From positions 1 through 5,637 of the forward strand of contig CAJBPJ010000170.1 of NCBI GenBank assembly GCA_903957465.1: a stretch of 5,637 nt of DNA, given 5' to 3'. This document shows positions 1 through 5,558 of the stretch, one piece after another; position 1 is the stretch's first letter; each line of letters begins with the position of its first letter. Made by a program: the position numbers and the translations under genes. The notes beneath the pieces are model-generated. The model was not told the origin of the DNA, searched no databases, and saw only the letters and a list, made by a program, of their open reading frames with translations. This DNA is from an uncultured Opitutia bacterium (lineage in GTDB: Bacteria > Verrucomicrobiota > Verrucomicrobiia > Opitutales > UBA953).

Positions 1-7
1 AGAGATT

Positions 8-84
8 TGCTGGTTAAATAGCAGTTCAGCCGTTCAGCCCTGCCTTTTACTGCTCTTAATTCTTAACTTCTTAATTCTTAATTC
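8..84 (+). repeat. Composite intergenic repeat, copy 1
   Basis: Two perfect tandem octamers GTTCAGCC lie at 24-31 and 32-39. They are preceded by a small palindrome-like stretch (TGCT at 8-11, AGCA at 20-23). After 13 bases comes an AT-rich tract at 53-84 built from repeated CTTAATT/CTTAACTT units. The 32-base tract is identical to the one at 212-243. The order, octamer array then AT-rich tract, is the same as in the copies at 174-248 and (inverted) 1521-1628. No ORF or transposase accompanies it. The repeat is directly visible; its function is unknown. Confidence 0.75.
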
Positions 85-89
85 CTTCC

Positions 90-158
90 CTCGTCATAGC
101 GAAGCGCCGTCCTAGCCACGCAGTGGCGCCGTCGTAGGCGACGCAGTCGCCGCCGTCC
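90..158. repeat. Hairpin array A: constant spacer with variable stems
   Basis: A 9-nt spacer of consensus GCCGTCNTA recurs at 106-114 and 128-136, with a degenerate copy CTCGTCATA at 90-98 and a partial GCCGTC at 152-157. Between the spacers sit palindromes: GCCAC-GCA-GTGGC at 115-127 and GGCGAC-GCA-GTCGCC at 137-151, with only a minimal GC-GAA-GC at 99-105. Both arms of each stem change together while the trinucleotide loop is conserved in the two good hairpins. This could be a REP/BIME-like element or a structured RNA segment; no family was recognised. Confidence 0.7.
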
Positions 159-173
159 CTTCGGCCTTTTCCC

Positions 174-248
174 GGTTAGCGGGTTAGCCGGTTAGCTGTT
201 CCGCTGCATCTCTCTTAATTCTTAACTTCTTAATTCTTAATTCACATC
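174..248 (+). repeat. Composite intergenic repeat, copy 2
   Basis: Four tandem octamers occupy 174-205: GGTTAGCG, GGTTAGCC, GGTTAGCT and a diverged GTTCCGCT. Six bases later comes the AT-rich tract at 212-243, identical over 32 bases to the tract in copy 1. The following ACATC (244-248) is shared with the inverted copy beside the DUF983-like gene, giving a 19-base match, TTAATTCTTAATTCACATC (230-248 against the reverse complement of 1521-1539). Confidence 0.75.
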
Positions 249-259
249 TGCCGCTTACC

Positions 260-319
260 TTTAGTCTTTAGGCGCACGGGCAAAGCCTGTGCTTTAGGCG
301 ATTCGTAGAATCCTTAGGC
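260..319. repeat. Hairpin array B: TTTAGGC spacer with variable stems
   Basis: A heptamer TTTAGGC recurs at 267-273 and 293-299, with variants TTTAGTC at 260-266 and CTTAGGC at 313-319. Between the last three copies lie hairpins of unrelated sequence: GCACGGGC-AAA-GCCTGTGC at 274-292 (8-bp stem with one G-T/G-U wobble) and GATTC-GTA-GAATC at 300-312 (5-bp stem). Both have a 3-nt loop. The design matches array A at 90-158 although spacer and stem sequences differ. There is no T-tract after either hairpin, so these are not typical intrinsic terminators. Confidence 0.7.
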
Positions 320-358
320 AAACATTCAGCCATTCATCTGATCATGTGGTTATTATTT

Positions 359-364
359 TATAAT
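359..364 (+). promoter_or_regulatory. Candidate -10 box of the beta-barrel gene
   Basis: A perfect TATAAT lies in a locally AT-rich stretch 45 bases upstream of the ATG at 409. At the usual distance upstream (about 335-341, ATCTGA) there is no good -35 hexamer, so the assignment rests on the -10 box alone. Transcription would begin near 371, leaving a 5' leader of about 38 bases that contains an ATTCAGCC octamer at 375-382. Confidence 0.4.
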
Positions 365-408
365 TTCTCCTTCCATTCAGCCGATTTATGGACAGATTTA
401 GCCCCGCT

Positions 409-1047
409 ATGAAATCAACTATCCTACCCCTCGTTATTCTCACCGCAGCTGCTTCTGCTCAAACCATGCCCGTCAAGAGCGTGAACAGATCCGAACAGTT
501 CTCTGTCGGCGTCAGCTATGCAATGGTCAAAAACGCTTTGTCCGGTGCACCTGTCGAAATCGATAGCGATGCGACTGTCATCGATGTCCGAGCAACGGTC
601 TATCAAAACATCTTCCTAACAGCTTCTTACGCCGACATCAAAACTGACATTCCTTCAGGTGAAGGACCTGGTGCGCCTCCCAATCTTGACTTAAACTCCA
701 TGAGTTTTGGATTCGGTACAAAAATCGCAGCAGGTAATGGCAATATCGAATTAGCCTATGCTTATAGCAAAGTTGAATTGGAATTTGCATCTGTAGACAT
801 CAATCAGAACATCTTCAAGGCTGGCTACAACGTCGATGTTGGTAACGGCTTTAATCTCGGACTTACCGTAATTCATTACTCAAACAGCGACAACGGCGGC
901 GATGACGTCACTGCTCCTGTGTTTGCTGTGGGCTACAAGTTCGGCCAGGGCTTCAGCGCAGACCTGAGCTACTCCACCGAGAACACTGCCTTCGGTGCAC
1001 CGGATGCAGATGGTACCACCACGATTGGCGTTCGCTACGGTTTCTAA
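409..1047 (+). CDS. Secreted outer-membrane beta-barrel protein
   Basis: Predicted small outer-membrane beta-barrel protein, 212 residues from the ATG at 409. That start gives a clean signal peptide (MKSTILPLVILTAAASA, cleavage expected after ASA before Gln). An in-frame ATG at 388 would add seven residues (MDRFSPA) before it, and neither start has a clear Shine-Dalgarno. The mature part alternates polar and aromatic/aliphatic residues in amphipathic stretches (such as VGVSYAMV, NIELAYAYSKVELEF, FNLGLTVIHYS, FSADLSYSTE) separated by Gly/Asp/Asn-rich turns, and it ends in GVRYGF. A terminal aromatic residue is the usual recognition signal for the BAM assembly machinery. The length fits an eight-stranded OmpA/opacity-type barrel without a periplasmic domain. 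No specific function, such as pore, adhesin or stress protein, can be assigned. It is a single-gene unit between a TATAAT box and a strong terminator. Confidence 0.8.
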   Translation: MKSTILPLVILTAAASAQTMPVKSVNRSEQFSVGVSYAMVKNALSGAPVEIDSDATVIDVRATVYQNIFLTASYADIKTDIPSGEGPGAPPNLDLNSMSFGFGTKIAAGNGNIELAYAYSKVELEFASVDINQNIFKAGYNVDVGNGFNLGLTVIHYSNSDNGGDDVTAPVFAVGYKFGQGFSADLSYSTENTAFGAPDADGTTTIGVRYGF

Positions 1048-1072
1048 TTCCTAAAGGAGTTAGACTCAACAG

Positions 1073-1097
1073 AGCCGGCCTTCGGGCCGGCTTTTTT
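1073..1097 (+). terminator. Rho-independent terminator of the beta-barrel gene
   Basis: A perfect 8-bp stem AGCCGGCC/GGCCGGCT (1073-1080 and 1085-1092) with a stable TTCG tetraloop is followed by a run of six T (1092-1097). It starts 25 bases after the stop codon. On the opposite strand the hairpin lacks a T-tract, so it is not an obvious terminator for the converging gene at 1125-1520. Confidence 0.92.
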
Positions 1098-1124
1098 GTG
1101 CCTGCAGAAAATCGGTGTACCGAA

Positions 1125-1520
1125 TCAGAACTTCGAGCGCTGCGTGTCGGCTTTCTGGTCCACTGCAATCTGTTCAGGTAAAAAGCTGTAGTAACTCGCA
1201 ATCCATAGACGCCAGGCGAGGCGGTGCAGGAACCAGGGGAGCGTCAACCCAAGCGTGACCGCCACCCACACGGCCTGCTTCCACGTCAACCATTCCAAGC
1301 CATACGTCGTGAGTGCCAGCAGCGGAATCCCACCAAAGGCAATTAGGCCATAATTCCATACCAAGGCTCCCAAGAAGAAGCCACTGGATCGACGAAACAC
1401 TAAGCCGCAGTGCGTACAGACCGGAGCGATATCCCAGGGCGGGGAACTCGGGATGGACTCTTTACAAGATGGACAATGCCCGCGAGCGATGAGGGAGAAG
1501 ATTTCGCGATTAAAGTTCAT
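1125..1520 (-). CDS. DUF983-like zinc-ribbon membrane protein
   Basis: 131-residue protein with a cytosolic-looking Cys4 head and two predicted membrane helices. Two CxxC pairs (C16-P-S-C19 and C35-T-H-C38-G) would form a zinc ribbon. They are followed by hydrophobic segments at about residues 48-72 and 83-98, then a basic/aromatic stretch (HRLAWRLW) and a polar tail. This layout (N-terminal RGxCPxC, second CxxCG, then two helices) is that of the DUF983 family, whose biochemical role is not established. It is assigned from pattern memory, not alignment. The start codon (1518-1520) abuts an AT-rich repeat and has no Shine-Dalgarno; no better in-frame start is visible. The gene lies 112 bases downstream of the PPK2-type gene on the same strand, but the gap is entirely repeat DNA, so co-transcription is uncertain. 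Confidence 0.75.
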   Translation of the reverse strand: MNFNREIFSLIARGHCPSCKESIPSSPPWDIAPVCTHCGLVFRRSSGFFLGALVWNYGLIAFGGIPLLALTTYGLEWLTWKQAVWVAVTLGLTLPWFLHRLAWRLWIASYYSFLPEQIAVDQKADTQRSKF

Positions 1521-1628
1521 GATGTGAATTAAGAATTAAAAATTAAGAGAAGTAAGCTAACTAGCTAACCGGCTATACGGCTAACCAGCCAACCAGCTAG
1601 CACCGCTAGTACCGCTCGCACCGCTAAC
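1521..1628 (-). repeat. Composite intergenic repeat, copy 3 (inverted)
   Basis: Inverted copy of the element seen at 24-84 and 174-248. Read on the plus strand, six octamers of consensus NGCTAACC (reverse complement GGTTAGCN) run from 1555 to 1602. The AT-rich tract lies at 1526-1552, shorter than in the other copies. On the far side are three nonamers, ACCGCTAGT, ACCGCTCGC and ACCGCTAAC (1602-1628), not seen in the other copies. The whole element fills the gap between the PPK2-type gene and the DUF983-like gene, and its AT-rich end touches the latter's start codon. Confidence 0.75.
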
Positions 1629-1632
1629 TACA

Positions 1633-3069
1633 TCATCTCTCCAATCGATCAGCGAAGGCACGGGTGACGGCGCGGAGGATGGTTACACGGGTTGAGCGTT
1701 TGTCGTCCGCCGGTACCACAACCCATGGAGCGTGCGGTGTGTCGGTGCGCGAGACCATGTCTTCGGCGGCGCGCAGATTGACGTCCCACTTCGCACGATT
1801 GCGATAATCCTCAGCCGTCATCTTGTGACGTTTGTGCGGGGAGTCTTCGCGCGAACGGAAACGACGGAGCTGCTCATCCTTTGAAAGGTGTAGCCAGAAT
1901 TTGATAACGATGGCGCCCGAAGCCGCTAACTCTGCTTCAAAGGCATTGATCTCCGCATAGGCACGTTGCCATTCGGCAGGCTTGGCAAAGCCTTCAACAC
2001 GTTCAACAAGGACACGCCCATACCAGGAGCGGTCAAAGATGGCGAGGTGGCCAGCGGCCGGGACTTTATTCCAGAAGCGCCAAAGGTAGTGACGGGATTT
2101 TTCGTCCGGTGTCGGCGCAGGGATGGAATGAATGGAAACTAAGCCAGCATCGAGCTGCGCACAGAGTCGGCGAATCGCCCCACCCTTGCCGGCGGCATCG
2201 GGTCCTTCGAGTACGACGACTGCAGGTACACCGCGCTTGGCAGCGAGACGGGAGAGTCGGCCAAGCCTTGCCTGCCACTTACGCATCGCAGGACCGTACT
2301 CATCGCGATCCATCTCACTGTGCACGACGTGGTCGAGGAGACCACGGGGACGGAGCCGTGAGGGGCGGAGGGCTTTTGTTGATATACCGCCTTTGCGATT
2401 AAGTTGATCAACGACTGAGCGACCGGCCAGCAAGTCACGTCGCTTTGTTTCCGCAGCGGGAACTTTGTGCCAGGCATGGCCAGCTGGCGAGGCATGGCGA
2501 CGGCAGTCGGTCGAGACCTTGGCGCCTTTGCCGTCGGAGAGTAGTAAATCATCGTCTGTCACAACCCAACCTTCGGCATCGGTATCCTCAGCGTCACGGA
2601 GGCGACGACGGAGAGACTTACGCGTCGTGGTCAGCCAAATTTTGGCCAAAGCCACACCATTGGCTAAAAGAGTTTCTTCGAATTGTCGGAGTGCCTTCAA
2701 GCGCGTGCGCAAATCTTCACGCTCTAATTCACCGCGCGTTGCTTGGATAGCGGTACGCGTCACCCAATCGCCAACGACCACTAAGACGCGCCCTTTGGCC
2801 GGCATACGCATCCAATACGGCCAGAGGAAGGGACGCCCAGCAAAAGAGGGGTCGCCTTCGAAGGGGGCACAAAATTCGATTGTACGGGCGTCAAACCACT
2901 CCTGGAGACGGTTCGCAAAGGAGCTGGCCGAAAGGCGATCGTTGCCGCCAACAAGAATAACCGCCGGCCGGCCTTGGGATGCCAGGCGACGCTGAACCGC
3001 CAGTAAACGTAAGTGAAGGGCCGAAAAGGCCTTATCCACGGCTAGACGTTTAGCGGGCATAAGGCCCAT
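1633..3069 (-). CDS. pap: Polyphosphate:AMP phosphotransferase (class II PPK2, two-domain)
   Basis: 478-residue fusion of two PPK2-type P-loop kinase domains, expected to transfer phosphate from polyphosphate to AMP, giving ADP in the cytosol. The C-terminal domain (about 245-478) is complete. It has a Walker A motif EGPDAAGKGG (288-297), the Walker B region FDRSWYGRVLVERVEGF (345-361) and the Arg-rich lid RFRSREDSPHKRHKMT (403-418). The N-terminal domain (about 15-230) keeps the fold-like pattern but has VGGNDRLSASS (40-50) where the P-loop should be and GDWVTRTAI (100-108) in place of DRSWYxRVL, so it is almost certainly inactive. An inactive N-half with an active C-half is known for class II PPK2 enzymes such as Pseudomonas aeruginosa PA3455. 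An alternative start lies at 3060 (Met4); the first ATG has only a weak AGG upstream. It diverges from ppk1 across 103 bases. No terminator is visible downstream. Confidence 0.88.
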   Translation of the reverse strand: MGLMPAKRLAVDKAFSALHLRLLAVQRRLASQGRPAVILVGGNDRLSASSFANRLQEWFDARTIEFCAPFEGDPSFAGRPFLWPYWMRMPAKGRVLVVVGDWVTRTAIQATRGELEREDLRTRLKALRQFEETLLANGVALAKIWLTTTRKSLRRRLRDAEDTDAEGWVVTDDDLLLSDGKGAKVSTDCRRHASPAGHAWHKVPAAETKRRDLLAGRSVVDQLNRKGGISTKALRPSRLRPRGLLDHVVHSEMDRDEYGPAMRKWQARLGRLSRLAAKRGVPAVVVLEGPDAAGKGGAIRRLCAQLDAGLVSIHSIPAPTPDEKSRHYLWRFWNKVPAAGHLAIFDRSWYGRVLVERVEGFAKPAEWQRAYAEINAFEAELAASGAIVIKFWLHLSKDEQLRRFRSREDSPHKRHKMTAEDYRNRAKWDVNLRAAEDMVSRTDTPHAPWVVVPADDKRSTRVTILRAVTRAFADRLER

Positions 3070-3172
3070 CTTGCCTAGACTGGGCTCGGGTAGAAGGCGA
3101 AAAGAAGCGTTGTCGCATAGTTGTAACCTACCCTCGCTTGCGGCAGCCCTCCAATAGTGTCACTTTGGAAAC
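3070..3172. promoter_or_regulatory. Divergent intergenic region between pap and ppk1
   Basis: This 103-base gap lies between the two outward-facing start codons and must hold the promoters of both polyphosphate genes unless one is transcribed from further away. I could not define a convincing -35/-10 pair on either strand. The direct repeats expected of a PhoB box are not apparent, with only an isolated TTGTAAC at 3120. A weak GGA (3167-3169) sits three bases before the ppk1 ATG. The promoter role is inferred from gene orientation. Confidence 0.5.
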
Positions 3173-5254
3173 ATGAGTCTAGACTCACCCACCGACCGTT
3201 TTGATCGCGAACTGAGCTGGCTCGGCTTCAACGAACGCGTCTTGGGCTTAGCCAAGGAGTCAACAGTGCCACTGCTCGAGCGCGCGCGCTTCCTTTCCAT
3301 CGTTAGTTCCAACCTCGACGAATTCTTCGAAATCCGTGTCGCTGGCATCCTCCAACAAGTCGAATCCGCCCCCCACGCCACGCAACGAAAGTCAACTGGC
3401 AGCGGTACTCGAAAAAGCCCACGCACTCGTTAACGAACAATACCGCATCTGGCGCGAAGAACTTACGCCAGCATTAGCCAAAGAAGGTATCGTCTACCGC
3501 GAGCGCGGACAACTCACCAAAGAAGAACGCGAAGAGTTTTCGGAACACTTCGATCGCGAGATCCTCCCCGCACTCACGCCGCTGGCCATCGACCCCGCCC
3601 ACCCCTTCCCTGTCTTAACGAATAAGAATCTTTATCTGCTCGTGCAGATTGCCGGAGAAAAAGGTGAGCCCAATCGCACGGCGGTTGTGCCCGTGCCCCG
3701 CATCCTGCCACGTGTACTGTTACTTGGTAAACCTGGTGCCAATGTCCGGTTCACATTCTTAAGTCACATTATCAAATCGTTTATTGGTCGTCTCTTCCCA
3801 GGTCTCAAAGTGATGGGGGCTTGGGCGTTCCGTATCTCACGCAATAGCGACCTTTACGTCGAAGAAGATGATGAAGGTAATCTCATCCAAGCGATTGAAG
3901 AAGAAATCCATAACTTACGCAAAGGTGCGCCTGTCCGTTTAGAAATTTCCGGCGATGCACCACCGGAGCTTATCAACTGGCTACTCAAAGCCCTCGACTT
4001 GCCTGCAGAGTGTACATTCCAGGTGGATGGCCCGATTAATCTCATGCGCTTGGGTGGCTTACTCGACCTCCTGCAACGCCCTGAGCTCGCCTACCCGAGC
4101 CTAACCCCAGCATTGCCAGAGGCTGTCGCTGATAGCCAGCAACTGTACCGCCGGATCGCCAAAGGAGACATCTTACTCCACCACCCTTACGAGTCATTCA
4201 TGCCGGTGGTAGATTTCCTGCGTCAGGCAGCGGTCGACCCCGATGTCGTCTCCATTAAACTCACCCTTTACCGTACGAGCGGTGATTCACCCATCGTTGA
4301 AGCCCTCAAAGATGCCGCGCGCAACGGCAAGCAAGTCACTGCTCTCATCGAGCTACGTGCGCGCTTCGATGAGCTGAACAATATCGCTTGGGCACGACAG
4401 CTCGAAGAAGCCGGCGCCCACGTCGTCTACGGATTGGTCAACTACAAGACGCATTGCAAAGCGTGCTTAGTGGTTCGCAAAGAAAAAGGCGGACTGCGTC
4501 GTTATGCTCACCTTGGTACGGGCAATTACAATCCGCGCACGGCGAAGGTCTATACCGACTTCTCTCTTTTCACCGCAGACCCTGTCCTGACGGAAGAAGT
4601 AGGCCTGCTCTTCAATGTCTTAACGGGTAATCTATCGAAGCCGAAATTCAACCACCTGCTCGTCGCCCCGTTTGATTTACAACGGAAGATGGTGGAGATG
4701 ATTAATGCCGAGACAGCGGCCGCGAAAAAAGGAAAGCCTTCGGGTATTTTTGCTAAGGTGAATAGTTTGGTCGACCCACTCGTCATCGACGCACTTTACC
4801 GAGCCTCGCAAGCGGGCGTACCGATCGACTTAGTCGTCCGCGGTATTTGCTGCCTCGTACCAGGAGTACCTGGGATGAGTCCGACGATTCGCGTGCGCAG
4901 CGTGCTGGGACGTTTCCTGGAGCACAGCCGCATCTACCGTTTTGTGAATGGTGGCAGTCCGCTAATTTACTTGGGAGTGCTGACTGGATGCAGCGCAACT
5001 TCCTCCGTCGAGTGGAATGCGTGTTCCCTCTAATCAACCCTGCGTGCATCAAGCGTTTTGAGACGGAGATTATCCCGCTCTACCTCAATCAAACAGGTGA
5101 TGCGACGCTCCTACAACCTGATGGCAGCCACCGAGCTGCCTCACCTGAAGGGCGTACGGCCCCATGCGTCCAAGACGCCTTCATGGCACTTGCGGAGAAG
5201 ATCACCGCGAAAGAGCAAAAGCCCGCGGCTGGATTGAAAGCGAAGTCGAAGTAA
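3173..5254 (+). CDS. ppk1: Polyphosphate kinase 1, two compensating frameshifts as sequenced
   Basis: PPK1 reversibly polymerises the gamma-phosphate of ATP into polyphosphate, usually at the inner membrane. The gene reads in three pieces: 3173 to about 3370, about 3371-4973, and about 4974-5254. The first break is at a C6 run (3369-3374, one C too many). The second is at GGG (4973-4975, one base too few). Corrected, it gives 693 residues, the normal family length. Visible motifs are RELSWLGFNERVL (12-24), SNLDEFFEIRVAG (46-58, with the Asn that contacts adenine), LYRTSG with R367, ARFDE with R397, KTHCK with H427 (the phosphorylated His, H435 in E. coli), YAHLGTGNYN with H446, then RGICCL, FLEHSRIYRF and SADWMQRN. 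The Arg/His spacings match E. coli PPK. The active site is intact, so I infer a functional gene with sequence errors; a genuine pseudogene cannot be excluded. The start at 3173 is the only one that preserves the N-terminal motif. Confidence 0.92.
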
Positions 5255-5269
5255 CCTCTCCGGGCACAA

Positions 5270-5294
5270 AAAGGCCCGCACGTGGCGGGCCTTT
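5270..5294. terminator. Terminator between ppk1 and tsf, likely bidirectional
   Basis: A perfect 10-bp stem AAAGGCCCGC/GCGGGCCTTT (5270-5279 and 5285-5294) has a 5-nt loop ACGTG. It lies 15 bases after the ppk1 stop and 21 bases after the converging tsf stop. On the minus strand it is followed by TTTTTGTG, a good U-tract for tsf. On the plus strand the T-run is only three long (CTTTGGTT), so it should work less well for ppk1. Confidence 0.88.
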
Positions 5295-5315
5295 GGTTGA
5301 AATCAGAAACAGTGC

Positions 5316-5558
5316 TTAGGCAGTTTCTCCAACGGCAAAGCGCTGGAAGCCGGCGACAGCCACAGAGCCACCGTAGGTGGTCTTCGCTTCGTCGAGCAAC
5401 TGACTGACTTTCTTTTCGGGGTCACGGAAGAAGGGCTGCTCGAGTAAGCAACGTTCCGAGAGGAACTTGTCGACGCGACCAGACTTAATTTTTTCCATGT
5501 TGGCGAGCTGACCTTGCTTACGTGCTTCCGAGGCCTTGGTGAAATGAACTCGAATGGC
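5316..5558 (-). CDS. tsf: Elongation factor Ts, C-terminal part only
   Basis: C-terminal part of EF-Ts, the guanine-nucleotide exchange factor that recharges EF-Tu in translation. The frame is open from 5558 to the TAA at 5316-5318. Recognisable EF-Ts elements are TKASEARKQGQLANMEKIKSG, then GRVDKF, LLEQPFFRDPEKKV and the terminal AGFQRFAVGE. The ending RFxVGE suggests the short EF-Ts form of about 200 residues, so roughly the last 77 are present. Upstream of FTKAS (about 5546) the family similarity stops, and a TAA in the same frame occurs at 5561-5559. The expected preceding MHVAA...NP element and the catalytic TDFVA region are not found in any frame up to the window edge. Either the sequence is damaged or chimeric there, or the gene is interrupted. 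The downstream hairpin at 5270-5294 is its terminator. Confidence 0.8.
   Translation of the reverse strand, partial: AIRVHFTKASEARKQGQLANMEKIKSGRVDKFLSERCLLEQPFFRDPEKKVSQLLDEAKTTYGGSVAVAGFQRFAVGETA

Noticed and set aside
24..319. Possible CRISPR array in the repeat-rich leader
   Set aside because: Repeat units are 7-9 bases, not 23-50, and lie directly in tandem or around hairpins without unique spacers of uniform length. No cas genes are nearby.
1053..1059. AAAGGAG, a good Shine-Dalgarno match just after the beta-barrel stop codon
   Set aside because: No start codon or open frame follows at usable distance before the terminator at 1073, so it is probably chance or a relic.
1073..1097. Terminator acting in both directions, also ending the DUF983-like gene
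   Set aside because: On the minus strand the hairpin is followed by CTGTTGAG, not a T-run, so an intrinsic terminator for that gene is not supported.
2139..2552. Minus-strand frame of 137 codons in another frame within the PPK2-type gene
   Set aside because: It overlaps the catalytic P-loop region of the true gene in a different frame and shows no protein family features.
2465..2995. Long plus-strand frame (176 codons) opposite the PPK2-type gene
   Set aside because: It lies wholly inside a well-recognised kinase gene on the other strand, is low-complexity Arg/Ser-rich as expected of an antisense shadow, and has no recognisable motif.
1521..3069. Operon of the PPK2-type gene with the DUF983-like gene
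   Set aside because: They are on the same strand, but the 112-base gap is repeat DNA and there is no functional link, so I left co-transcription open.
3110..3172. PhoB box upstream of ppk1
   Set aside because: Only a single TTGTAAC at 3120 was found. The 11-base-spaced CTGTNAT direct repeats that define a Pho box are missing.
3369..3374. Programmed frameshift in ppk1 at the C6 run
   Set aside because: There is no known recoding in ppk1, and a second opposite shift would be needed near 4974. Two homopolymer errors explain both breaks more simply.
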